A DNA stretch of 36,423 bases from a virus, in IMG/VR virus record IMGVR_UViG_3300046028_000547, positions 1 to 36,423 of that record; one strand, 5' to 3'. This document shows, piece by piece, positions 23,547-35,700 of the stretch. Below the pieces are notes generated by a model. That model was not told the DNA's origin and did not search any database. It saw only the letters and a list, made by a program, of their open reading frames with translations. Position 1 is the stretch's first letter. Each line of letters starts with the position of its first letter. Both the position numbers and the translations under genes were made by a program.

Positions 23547-24197
23547 TTAGTTTCCAATATTACTTAGACTCTGAATTCGTATTGTATAATCAATTTGAAT
23601 CAATCTATTCAATGATTTTTGTACAGGGTGGAAAATAACATGAGTTAACAACATACCAGTGTTAGGACCTTCAGTGCTAAAAGATTTTAATCCTAATTCG
23701 TCAAAAACATAAGCACCTTCTGAATTTGTTGCATTGTCAAATGCTGCTTGATCGCTGGGTTCGCCAAAGTCTAACAGACAACTTACAAGAACATCAGTAT
23801 AGGCAACACCAGCAACATGTCTAGTTTCCATAAAGTTTCTTGCAGGATCTAAAGAATAGCTCTGTTTAGCATCAACTGTTTTATAGTAAGTTTGATTGTA
23901 TAAGGCCGCAACATTACCAGTATTGTTAGGAGTTAGATATGTAATAATACCTGTAGGGTCAACTCTAGTTCCGCCATTACCAAACACCATTTCTGCAATA
24001 GTGCCTTCGCCTTGATTTGCTATACTCTGTGCTAGTGCAATAGAGAAATTTTCGTAGTGAATTGCATTTCTTTTATTAATAAAGACTTCTTTAGTAACGG
24101 GGTCATAGATCTTAATATGCCCCTGAATGCCAACACTACCTGCTTCGTTGGGTTTAGAAGGGGTAGGCGCTATAGGATCTTTTGGTAAATTGCTCAT
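23547..24197 (-). CDS. Small virion-associated protein (tentative)
   Basis: 216 residues from ATG at 24197 (MSNLPKD), which has GGAAG eight bases upstream; earlier in-frame starts at 24212 (ATG) and 24227 (TTG) have no good ribosome-binding site. The protein contains a beta-rich middle (GHIKIYDPVTKEVFINKRN, MVFGNGGTRVDPTGIITYL) and a C-terminal LIQIDYTIRIQ strand. It lies between the protease and the fibre genes in one minus-strand block, so a structural or baseplate role is likely. The family is not recognised. Confidence 0.65.
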   Translation of the reverse strand: MSNLPKDPIAPTPSKPNEAGSVGIQGHIKIYDPVTKEVFINKRNAIHYENFSIALAQSIANQGEGTIAEMVFGNGGTRVDPTGIITYLTPNNTGNVAALYNQTYYKTVDAKQSYSLDPARNFMETRHVAGVAYTDVLVSCLLDFGEPSDQAAFDNATNSEGAYVFDELGLKSFSTEGPNTGMLLTHVIFHPVQKSLNRLIQIDYTIRIQSLSNIGN

Positions 24198-24217
24198 GTT
24201 TTTATCTTCCATAATGA

Positions 24218-24225
24218 TATTTATC
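24218..24225 (-). promoter_or_regulatory. Candidate late promoter element GATAAATA
   Basis: On the minus strand the sequence GATAAATA matches the NATAAATA late-promoter pattern of T4-like phages. It lies in the 47-base gap (24198-24244) before the small structural gene and just after the protease gene stop. It is one of the few gaps in this block, which makes it a fair candidate, but an eight-base match in AT-rich DNA is weak evidence. Confidence 0.35.
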
Positions 24226-24244
24226 AATATAATTTATTCGTATT

Positions 24245-25927
24245 TTAACTTCCGTACCTATAAATTTTAGGTCTTGGCCAAGCTAGTCCTGTACTAGGAC
24301 GATTACCTTGATTTACTTTAGGACCTACTTGCCCTTCTGCTGGACGCTCTTTATAAAAATATAAAAATCTATTAGCAGATCCCTGAAGATCAGTAAAATC
24401 CGTCGGGCCGCCTGTGCCTGCTGTAATTTGATTAGTTTTAGAACGAGTCTGTATATATGTTAGGGCATATGGTTGGCTTAATCTAGGCCAAGTTTCAGCC
24501 AAGCAAGCTATTACTCCTGCTACTTGAGGACTAGCCATTGATGTTCCAGTTTTTTTAGTTAGGTAGTAAGATGTATTTCTTGCATCGTTGGCATAAACAC
24601 CTAGGGTAGAATTTACACTACTCATTATAAATCTTCCAGGAGCATACACATCTACTCTAGGGCCACAGTTGCTGTCTGCTGTTTTTATATCACTAATATT
24701 TGAACCAATTGCACCAACTGTTATAGCACCTGCTACAGATGTTATAGTTCCCCTCATGTAATAATATATAGTTGAATCAACAGTATAATAGTTGTTGTAA
24801 TCATCAGATAGAGAATCTGTTGGGTTCATTATTTTAGAATATGCGTTGCCAGCAGCCCCAACAACAATAACTCCTGCAGCCATTAAGTCGATAAGGTCTT
24901 GTTCTCTACCAGTATTTCGTTGATTAATAAACGTACTTCCTCCAGAATTATAAATTCCATAATCGGAGAGTTGAGCCGAAGTAAACGGTCCATTAATAAT
25001 AGTTCCTCTATACCTAACTGTAGAAATTGTTGTAATATTTGCACTAGTAAATAATCCATAACTATGATTGGTTACTGTGGGATTTTTAACTCCTGTAATA
25101 GGATTAACAGACTTGAGTTGATGCCATACTTTGATATAATCTATAAGAAAAGACGAATAGCCCGGGAAAAAAGTTGCATTAGGGTCAGTAGAATACGGAC
25201 TTATATTATAGATATTTGCATCGTGGGCCCAGCCTTGTGTATTACCTGCAAATATTCCCGCAACGTGGGCACCGTGATCATTGTCTGATGTTCTTGCTGA
25301 ATATCCGCTGCCATCATTGACGGGGTAAGACGGATCAACATACGGACCGTACTGATAAAATGTTCTAGACGGCTCTACAAACCCAACTACTAAAGAATCA
25401 AGTCCAAACCAGTTATACTGATTTACCCTAGTACCACCTGTGCCGTCAACGTTGACAGCAAATTCAGGATGGTCTGGAATCATATGTCCATCAACAACTA
25501 CTATGTCAACATGCTTTCCACTAGCTGTTACATTAATAGTACCCGAAGCACTGGGAACTCCATCAGATCCCCAGCTTGCTCTTTGCAGGCCCTCAACTGA
25601 TCTTAACAGGCCCCAATTTTTAAAAGTAGCAGACACTGAATTAGATTTGTTCCAGAAAGTACTAGACTGTGTCCAGCTTGGTCTAATTTCAAGACCAGCT
25701 TCTTCGATTGAAAGCTCAACCGCCATAACTCTAGAATCATTACGGATAAGGCCAGCTTCTTCATCAGTTAATCTATAATGTGTATTTCTACTTACTGGTC
25801 TTCTATTAGCTACTGGTATAGTTCTACTAGGGATGAATAGAGCGCCGCCGGGAGTTTCCATATCATCATAGAAAGAATCTAGATCTTCGTGCTTATGTAA
25901 AGTTACAACATATTCGCGCTCTTGCAT
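24245..25927 (-). CDS. Subtilisin-like serine protease (S8 family)
   Basis: 560 residues. The catalytic triad is complete: Asp146 (IVVVDGHM), His218 (NDHGAHVAG) and Ser463 (GTSMASPQVAG), with oxyanion Asn287 (TNHSYG). The first ~75 residues (EYVVTLHKHEDLDSFYDD, then ADEE-like RLTDEEAG and VMAVEL) look like an I9-type propeptide. There is no signal peptide. It lies in the middle of the virion gene block, so it is probably carried in the particle, where it may process a tail protein or cut host surface proteins. The start has a GGAAAA ribosome-binding site. Confidence 0.92.
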   Translation of the reverse strand: MQEREYVVTLHKHEDLDSFYDDMETPGGALFIPSRTIPVANRRPVSRNTHYRLTDEEAGLIRNDSRVMAVELSIEEAGLEIRPSWTQSSTFWNKSNSVSATFKNWGLLRSVEGLQRASWGSDGVPSASGTINVTASGKHVDIVVVDGHMIPDHPEFAVNVDGTGGTRVNQYNWFGLDSLVVGFVEPSRTFYQYGPYVDPSYPVNDGSGYSARTSDNDHGAHVAGIFAGNTQGWAHDANIYNISPYSTDPNATFFPGYSSFLIDYIKVWHQLKSVNPITGVKNPTVTNHSYGLFTSANITTISTVRYRGTIINGPFTSAQLSDYGIYNSGGSTFINQRNTGREQDLIDLMAAGVIVVGAAGNAYSKIMNPTDSLSDDYNNYYTVDSTIYYYMRGTITSVAGAITVGAIGSNISDIKTADSNCGPRVDVYAPGRFIMSSVNSTLGVYANDARNTSYYLTKKTGTSMASPQVAGVIACLAETWPRLSQPYALTYIQTRSKTNQITAGTGGPTDFTDLQGSANRFLYFYKERPAEGQVGPKVNQGNRPSTGLAWPRPKIYRYGS

Positions 25928-25928
25928 T

Positions 25929-26762
25929 TTAGTTTTCCAGTTGTAGTATAGTTAGATCAATGGTAATAATTCTAGACACCGAATCTTTATTAGTTACTGC
26001 TAGATATATTGTAGAGGTCGACGTTGTATCATTGTTAAATCCAAGTACACCGGGGGTGATTAATTGTGTCAATGCACTAGATGTTGTGATAATTTCTGCA
26101 ATAACTCCACTCCCTGGTAACGGGTCGTTGCCTTCTGTCCTGCTAGCATCAGCAGATCTACTAGTAGCATCTGAATACAAACGAACCCAAGCTGGGTAAT
26201 TAGTAACTAATTTTGATAAAAGATAAGATTTGGCGCCAGCAACTTGATAATTTCCTGTGGCGGCGGCTGCTAAACTTATAGCAGTTGTTGCTTGAACAGT
26301 GGTCCTAGATGATAGACCAATAACTGTTGTAGGTTTCCAAGTTGAACTGCTTGCACTCCAAACAAGTGCTTGTCCATTTGTCGGTGCAACTGTTACAGTG
26401 TCAACATCAAGCAACGCATTAATGCTTGTTGCAGTATATGCTGCCGGGGTGCCAGATAATGATGAATAAAGGCCGCTAGTAGATACTGCAGATAGTGTAA
26501 GCCATTTGGTATTATAATTAGTAGAATCAATTTTTGCCAATACTTGATCAGCAGTTCCGCCTGCAATTACACCTACACCATTAGTTCCAGTGCTGCCTGC
26601 TGCTCCAGTATTTCCCCTAAATCCAACAGCCAGTAAATCTGTCGATATCTGATTTAAAAAACTTGAGTAATTAACTCTTTTTGTAAGCCGATTGTCAACA
26701 ATTACAAATGTTGTGGCATTTGTAACACTTGTGATTGTCGGTAATAGCGTAATATTTGGCAT
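25929..26762 (-). CDS. Tail fibre-like protein with a short collagen-like stretch
   Basis: 277 residues. A short collagen-like segment (GFRGNTGAAGSTGTNGVG, about residues 48-65) follows an N-terminal region containing VIVDNRLTKRVNYSSFLNQI that recalls fibre attachment domains. Then come GQALVWSASSSTWKP, a typical fibre repeat, and a C-terminal beta domain ending in SRIITIDLTILQLEN. It is probably trimeric and attached to the giant protein encoded just upstream; the gap is two bases. The ribosome-binding site GAGGGA lies inside the end of the upstream gene. Confidence 0.75.
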   Translation of the reverse strand: MPNITLLPTITSVTNATTFVIVDNRLTKRVNYSSFLNQISTDLLAVGFRGNTGAAGSTGTNGVGVIAGGTADQVLAKIDSTNYNTKWLTLSAVSTSGLYSSLSGTPAAYTATSINALLDVDTVTVAPTNGQALVWSASSSTWKPTTVIGLSSRTTVQATTAISLAAAATGNYQVAGAKSYLLSKLVTNYPAWVRLYSDATSRSADASRTEGNDPLPGSGVIAEIITTSSALTQLITPGVLGFNNDTTSTSTIYLAVTNKDSVSRIITIDLTILQLEN

Positions 26763-26764
26763 GT

Positions 26765-29700
26765 TTAATATCCCTCTAAAGGTTCTCCATTTTCGTCTGT
26801 TAATGCATTGCTGTTTTCGAAGATCACACTATCTCCTCCATAGAAATATATGTCAGGTAGTTCTGCTGGTCTGTCACGTAAGAAGTTTGCTTGAGTGGCT
26901 GTACTAGATATCAACGATGTTGCTTCAGTACCAGTCCATAATGCTCCTTCTCGCTTAACAATAGTTATTCTTGTTCCAGTTGTAATCTCTTCAGCAATAT
27001 TTAATATTAACTGGCGAGTTGATGTAGTTATAGTAAATTCAGGAGGAATTATTTCATAACTTGAAGTTGTAACTCCATTAACTTGTACAGATGATGTTGT
27101 ATAATATGAACGAGACTTGTCATGTACTTTCATCGATGTTTTTCTTAGTTGTCGGCCGCCGTAGTATACTTCAACTTGATCTACAACATTAGTAAGTGTT
27201 GAGAATGTAATGCCGTTTCCTGCATGAGTAGATGAAGTTACTGAGAACGTAGATGTATTTGTCACTGTACTAATAACATACGTTGTAGTATTAGAACTTG
27301 GAATGTTTTGAATTAAGCTATAATCAACTGTAGGAATAATTTGACGAATACTCTGGTCAATAACTTCTGTTCCAATGTCAGAGAATTTTGCAGGGCCTGT
27401 TCCTAGTGTTGCTCTACGTAGCCCACTTAATACATTACCATCCTTGGAAGTATACTCAATACGTTCGCCATCAACATAGATAACTCCTGGTAAATTGCTA
27501 CCCGGATCAGGTTGTAATAGGTGACTACCAAATTCAACAACAACTTTATCATCTGTATACTGAAGTGGTTGAGCTAGTCTTGTGCTAAAATATTCAGATA
27601 TGCGTCTAAACTGATGTTTACCAAACATATCTTTAAAAATTCTATGACCCAATACTGTAGTTCCATATGTTGGTGGATTAATTACTACAACAATAATATC
27701 ATCAGTTGTTTGAATATTTACAAACTCAGAGAATTTTATAGTTTTCATATCTTCAAGAATTATATAATCAATGCCTGCTGTCAATTGTGTATTGGCTGCA
27801 GTTATCCAAACATAGTTTTCACTGATTGTAGGGTAAGATAATACTAGGGCGTCGTCTCCTTTAAATCGTTCTGTACGCATCATTAAATTGTCATGATCTG
27901 TAAACGAAGTTACTTTGATAGTAGCAGAAGTTACTGGAGTTGTTAACTGAAGGACTGTTCCATTTACAACATATTCATAATCAACTAATGGTACAATGGC
28001 AATGGCATCTCCATTAACTATATTTGGTTTAATTAAAGTAATGCTTTCAGCATTTACAGTAAAGTCATATCCAGGACGTAGTTCGATTCCATTGATATAA
28101 ACTTTAACATTATCTAAACTATAAGTGCTAGGTCGAGCATTTTTAGGATCAATAGCATAAGTCATTAAACTATTTTGAATTTTATAATAACTTGCCCATG
28201 GTGGTAACATTCTATATCTAGCAGAAGCTGTTATTCTTTCAACAATAACTTGTTCACTTACTGGTTCAATTTTTCCAGGGGCGGTATTAAGAATTAATGT
28301 TGATGTTGCCGTAGATCCAATTGTAAAGAACTGCTCATGGATCCTATTAAATTTAGGATACTGCTGTTCAAAAAACCACGCTTCTAAATTATAAAAATTA
28401 GCAGACAACCCTGTAATAGTAACCATTGCTCTATTATTAACTAAACTAGTTGGAGATAATATATATTCATTTGGATTTAATTCTCGACCATTTAACAATA
28501 CATACACACTTTGAACTTCGTCAACATGTAATGAACTAGAAATTGTTATTGTACCTGTGTTTCCAACAGAACCTGGAAGTTCAACGCCTATATAATTACT
28601 GTCTACAATGCAATCGGCAGCGGCAGTAACAAAAGAATACCCAATTACGGTATTAACTGGTTGGGCAGGAACAACTATAGTATTATCAAATATATAATAT
28701 TGTGTAGAGGTAGTAAAAGAATTTTCATTAACAACTTTGTCAAATGTTTTACCGTTAGATTGCACTCTAAATCCCAAGGGAGCCTCTGGTAACCATGTTA
28801 ACGCAGCTCTAGTTATTCCAGTAGGTCCTGCTGTAAACGCACCAGATACAACCATAGGATATCCTGGGGGGTTTGCTGTTGTGAATACATTAATCCCTAA
28901 GCTATCTCGAACATGCCCAGGTACACACTCTTCAGGTGCATAACTATCAACAGAATTTAAGAAATTATTACCATCAATAATAATATCTTCTGGTTTGTAT
29001 CCATTAGATGTATCGTAAATCGTACTGCCGGTTATTGTACTGTCTAAACTACTGTAGTTACTATTGTAAGAATAAAATTCAAACTCACTGGCGCCAAACA
29101 CTCGAAGATCTACATTACCATAAATGGTGGTATTTGAATTAGCATGTCTTAAACTAACTATTGCTCTATTAAGCCCGTCTAATGAATTAGTAATACTATA
29201 CCAAACAGAATTAGTGCTAGTAGAATATATCTGAGTTGAAGTAGTGCTCAACGTTACCTGTGCTATTTGTACCTCATCAAAAGGTGCAAATGTTTGTACA
29301 GACAATACACTAGCAGTAGAAAATGTGTTGGTAACTTGATCTAACAATTTGTTTGACACAGTATTCAAATTATTAATAATACTAAGTAGTTCAAAACTTG
29401 CTCCAAATTGTAACGTAGTTCCTGTACTGCTTAATTCTATTCCAGTAACAACCTCAACGTAATTGCTTGTACAAGTAGTTACTTGAAGAACTTGATTAAA
29501 TCCTACATCTAAATAAGCCTGAGCATAATTTCCATTTATTGAATAAATTGTAGATGTTCCCATTATTGCAACATTAGTACCACTGAATGTTATAACCGGT
29601 TGAACCGAATATCCCATTCCACGATTAAGTGGATCGATAGTAATTTCAGTTACAATAAATCCTGTTTGTTTAACAGTAGCATAGGCCTGTCTTCCTCCTG

Positions 29701-32700
29701 GTTGATCAGGAGGAGAAATAGTAACAGTGACTAACGATGTTGTTGATGTAGATACAATTGGTAATTGAGTGCTAGTACCAATGGAATTAATACTATAACC
29801 TTTAAGACTATTAACTCCATTGATCCATATGAAGTCTCCAACATTTACTGCATTATGGAATGAATCTTTAGTATGAATAGCAATTGTAGATCCAGTAGAG
29901 GTACCAGTTGAGTAGATATTCTTTATTTGTGTATCTACTAAATCAAGCGTAGTAACATACACTCGCGTACCTTGTACCTTTTCTACAACTGTGTTAGGTC
30001 TAAATATTAAAGAAGAAGTGTTTAATGCTACAATTGTTTGTCCTGGAGAAATTCCGTTTGTAGATTTAACATCAAAATAATCAACGCCTAATTGTCCTAC
30101 AATTTTAGCTACTGCATAACTGCTTAGATAATCTCCCCAAGGTGCAGCATCGTAACTTGTGCCAGTACTATCCCATTTAGGTGTTTGTTCAAATTTTAAT
30201 CCTTGGATAGATATGCCAGGGTATTCAACTCCATCCATTAACAACGGCAATTCCTTACCTGGCATTAAATCCGTAGGATTATATAAACTATTAATCCTAT
30301 CTACAGCATTATATAAATCAATATGTTTATTGTAGGTAACTTTAAAAATTTGTCCGTATTGCGGTACTTGATTTAAGAATACAAATTTAGCGTAGTGTCT
30401 AATGTAACCCGGTAACTCACCTGATCTCAACGTATTTGAAAAATATCTATAGCGATGATCAATCATGCGTTCACCTTCCCAAGAATTTCTTGGGAACGCT
30501 TGTGGTATATTAATTCCAGTTTGTGAAACTTTAACTTGATAATACTCTATAGTGTAATCAGTACCAAAAACTAATTTACCATCTAATAATGGGGTAATGG
30601 TTTTCTTGTCAGGTGTTGCTAACCAAGTTAATGTAAATTTATCTGCGGTGCCGTCACACAGGAATTCGTCAGTGACTGTTAAATCAACAAGGTCGCCAAC
30701 AACGGAAGTTCTATCAAACTTCATACCAATTATATTTTTTCTAACTGTATCATTGGCCATAACAACCGATACTCTGGCACGATCATTGCCTACGTTACTG
30801 TTAGAAATAGTTACAATTGGAGGAATTACATATCCTAATCCCGGATTGGTTACTAATACTTTATAGACTTCGCCATTTCTAATATATGCCTGGGCGCTGG
30901 CGCCGGTGCCTGTGTCGCCCGTAGCAGTAGTAATAGTCACTGTTGGACGTTGAGTATACCCAGAACCTGCATACCCTACTTCAATAGAGCCAACATAAAA
31001 CTTATAAGTATCTTTCCAAGACTTCCAAGGATACGTGTTTACTAACGGATTAGTTAAATTAACTACACTAAGAGCATTGGTAGCAGTATCATAATAAGAA
31101 GGTAGATCAAAGTCAGTGGTATACAAGTTAGATTGCTCTAGCTTATCATATATCGAAGTGTAGCTTCTTAATTTAGTATGATAAGGTTTAACTTCATTGA
31201 TGTAATTTTCAAAATATTCTTCGTTGTTTAACTTGTAAACAGATCTTTGATCAAGTGTTCCAATATTATTAAACACATTAATAAACGAAGTTTTGAATGC
31301 CCAGTCGAGTAGTTTCTGCTCAGTTAAGGCATATTTGACTGCGGCAAAGAAGAATAAATTCCAATTTACTTTTAATAAATTAATAAAAATATTATTCTTT
31401 AATGCTAGAAGAATATAATACAATTCTTGGTCTGGAATTTGATCATATAATGTTTCTTCAATGGTTGCTTTATCGTAGGCGTATTTTCCTAGATCATAAT
31501 TCCATAGAGAATCTAATAGTTGTATAGTACCTTTTTCTCGATAAACAATATCATATGATGGAATATAGTTTCCATTACTTGATACTTTTTGCAATATAGC
31601 GTATTTTCCATCGCCTATATTTTTAACTTTTACATAATCGCCGCCAACAATAGTTGTTAATGAACCTATATCAAACAAATTAGAAATTGTATACTGTATA
31701 GTTTTATACGAGTTGTATGCTGTGCTTACCCAATCAACAGTTGTCCAATATAATGGTGTATTGTATTTCTGAGTTTGAACTTTAACCCATGTTTTTAATA
31801 CATAATCAAAACTATGCTTGGTCCATCTGTTACCAGTATCGGAGTTAACCCGAACAATAATAGAATGGGCGCGAACCTTTACATCAACAAGACCGTCTTC
31901 ATATCCGCTGCCAGGAGTAACAATTGTTGCAGAAATTACTCGACCTTCATTATCTAACTCAGTTATAATTTCGCCAGTTGCTGAACCAGTCGACATTATA
32001 GTAACTTTAGGAGCAACAGAATAGCCAAATCCTGGATTAATAATTGTAACACTTCTTATTTTTCCATTCTCTGCTCGACATTCTAATTTTGCTCTAACAT
32101 AGTTAATTGTGATAACTTCATCTAATGCTGTAATATCTTCAACTATTGCATCATATTCATATGAAAACAATGCAGGAATTTCTTCTACCTTGTTAAGATT
32201 TTCAAAAGAATAATTTCCTACAATTCTATTTTTAAGGAACACTGAATTTACAAAAGAAATTAAATTGCGTAATGCAGGTAGTCTATCCTTAAACAATGTT
32301 TGTTGAGGACGGATTCCAATTCCGTATCTATTCCTGTAGGTTAAATTTTTACCAGGAACTGCATTTCCTAAACTATCGTGACCTAATAAACTATCAAAAA
32401 GTTTTTTCTCTAATAATGTATTAGGGACACTAGTATGATCATTTTCATTTAACAGTAACCATTCAGTGTGCTTAGGTGTAGACGCATTAGCGTCGATAAT
32501 AATATTTGCATTAATTCTATTACCTATAAGCATAGGTTGTACGTTGGCAAATGCTACAGAGCTAGGAGATAATATTTCAACAAATTTTAATCCGTTGGCA
32601 ACAGGATCTGCAATGTAACCAGCAACTTGATAACTGCTTAATCTTCTATTTTCAGTATTAGGTAATGTAACTTTATTCTTAACCCAGAAGTAATAAACAT

Positions 32701-35700
32701 TTTCAAATGACCCTGTTACGTTATTGAATACTTGTTTAACAGAAACAACACTATTATCTGGATACTTAGGTTGCCCGCTGATGCTGGTTGCTAGTCCCTT
32801 AGTAGTGTCTGCTAAGGCGGCCCACTCACTAGGTAATAATTCAGATTTTACCCACTCATAAACATCAATACTTGCTCCTGGGAATAATCTACCCCAGTTA
32901 TTTTTTCTAAAAATATCATCGCCTTGCTCATACCACATGTATTTGGCTGTACTTAGGTCCCACCATAATTCACCAACATGTTCATCTAACCAGTTTGTCT
33001 CAGTATTAACAATAGTACCTGCAAGGCCAATTGAATAAGTAGCAGGATCAAATGCTGCCTTGTATTTTAATTCTTGTTCTGCAAGGCCTGAAATTTTTCC
33101 TTTAACTGGATCAACTACATCTAAGTAATCGACAATTTCTTCTTTCAATGTATCAATTAGTGCAACACGGCCAATAGTAGTTGTATCAACTGTATCTGTT
33201 TGTTCCCTTAAAACTTTCCAACTTTGAATAGTTGTATCTATTTTACCAAATATATATAGATTAGAAGTGTCAGTAGTTGATAATGTATTACTTTGATTAG
33301 ATGGTGCTCCAACAAATACATTGTTGTTTGTTGCAACTACCGAGGTGCCGTATCTGCTGCCGGATAAAATGTTAACATCATTTAATTCATCTGCCTGTAT
33401 AAATTTATTGCCAATCTTATTGTATACATAAACTGTACCAGCATCAGGAATTGATTCAGTAAACTTAGTAGAGTCATCGTCAAATGTTGTGTTGCCTGAA
33501 TTATTATTCTCATCAAATATTTGTGCTCTGCTTCTAGTTTTTCCTAACGCACCAATAGCAATGGTGCTTTCATCTTTACTAATAGAAATAGAGTAGCCAA
33601 ATTTTAAATCATTTGTAGGTAACGGATTATCTATGATTTGATTTAAAACATATAACCCCGAGGTATTGGTAAAGATTGCAACTTTACCGTATGGCTCATT
33701 GGTATACTTAATATTAGGAGCAGAAATTAACAAATACTTTCCACTATCTGAAATTGCAATATCGTGTCCAAATCTTCCATTTATACCGAACGGTGAAAGA
33801 ACCGCTTGAGAATACGATAAATTAGAGTTGAACAAATGTACAATACCAGTAGAGGTAGAGTATCCAGGGGCACTAATAGCGAAACCAATTGAACAACCGG
33901 CAATTTTATACCCCCACTGACTACCAGCGGATAATACAACAGATGAGGTTGTTAATTCAATCCCACGGGCATGTGATGTTACTGTAGACAACGTTGTAAT
34001 ATTATAGGCATAAACGGATCCAGTACCTACAAAAGTAGTAGAGCCGGGAGCTCCTACTAATAGTGTTGTAGAAGTAGTGGCAGAAACTTGATTAATGCAT
34101 ACTGAATATCCAAAATTAGAATTATTAGCAGGTTTAGGGTTTGCTATTACAATTTCAGTAAATGCTGGAAAGTCTTCTTGGCGGCTATCAATTTTAACTA
34201 GCCCCTCATTAACAAAAGTTCTAGCATAACCACTACCAGTGCTAAATGTCAATAAGTTAGTACCGGTGGCCCTAACATAAGTAGCATCAGGTGCGCCGGT
34301 AATGTATAATTTTTTAGCAATATCGTATTGCAATGAATATCCAAACTGTGTAGAACTAGTAGGGCTAACATATGTTTTTTCGCTGCTATTTAAAATGTAA
34401 TCATATTTTCGAACCCAGGCGCCGTTTACTTTATTAAAAACTTTAACGCGGCCTTGGCCATATGTTCCGGCAATTCTCCAGCCGGGCGCAGATACTAGTG
34501 TTACAGGACTGTTGTCTGATGCAAAAATTGATGTACCAAATTGTTGGCCGGCAGGCGTATCAACTGTGCCAACAACTGTTGGCAAATAATTTTTAACTTT
34601 TTCGTAAACTTTCCATTTGCTATCTGTGCCTTGGTCAATCCAAACTTTGTCACCGGCATTTAATTTTAATAAATCAGTAACTTGTGACAGTTCATTGAGG
34701 TCACTATATCTTGCTTCTTCAAATTTATATAGAAAACCATAATTTAATAGTTCGTCATTTTCAATGCTGGATAAACTAGTAGCAACTGTGAATTGATTTG
34801 TAGTTACAATAGAATTAACAATATAAACTCCGTTAACCTGGACATTAAATCTTACTACAGAAATAATGTCGCCAATTTGAAGATTGTGGTGACTGTCTGT
34901 TACAAAAGTAATTTCACTGCCCGGAGCACTAACAAATACTCCTGTGATTTCTGCTAACTGTTTAGTATATCTATAAACAGTCCAGTCGCCATTTTCTTGG
35001 AATCCTAACCAAATAGTATCGCCATCCTGTATTGCAGAGTTATTAGCAATGTCTAACAAACTATTTTTATTGTAAGCCGTAGACGTAACGTCATCTGGTC
35101 TTACATAACCAGCTGTGGTTAATTTTAAATTATTATCTTGCCAAGTACCAGCATAAGAATTAATAGCTGTTGAAGGAGAATAGTCTACTGGAGTCAATAC
35201 TAGAGTAGACGAAGTTATATAATTAATTAACGGATTAGAATCAGCAGGAACTGAATTAACAAATTTAACTACATAAGGGTTTTCTAAATATGTGCCTTCT
35301 TCTAAAGGAAATTCAATTTCATTTAGTGTTTCAAAACTTCCGTAGTGGCCTATTCTAAATGCCCATTCTTCTTTGAATGAGATTTCTCCCTTATTAGTGG
35401 CTTCACTGGCCTTGGTCAATTTGTCAAAAGCATTTTTAGTACCTTTGTCTTTGATCATTCCTTGATAGAATTTATATTGACTGATTGGGTTTACAATGAT
35501 ATTATTTAAATATGGTCTTGGAGTATACCCTGTAAGGTGTTGTGCTAACTGTTGTTGATTATAATCAAAGTTATCAATATCGAGACTGTAGAAGTCTTCA
35601 AATTGATTAATTTTATAATCAAAATTAGGTAGTAATTGAGCAACTGGCTTACTACTTAATTGTTCCCATTCGGTAAAATCAAAAGTAGCGTTGGCTGCAA

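Noticed and set aside
25064-25778. Plus-strand ORFs opposite the subtilisin gene
   Set aside because: They are antisense shadows of a gene with a complete catalytic triad and have no ribosome-binding sites.
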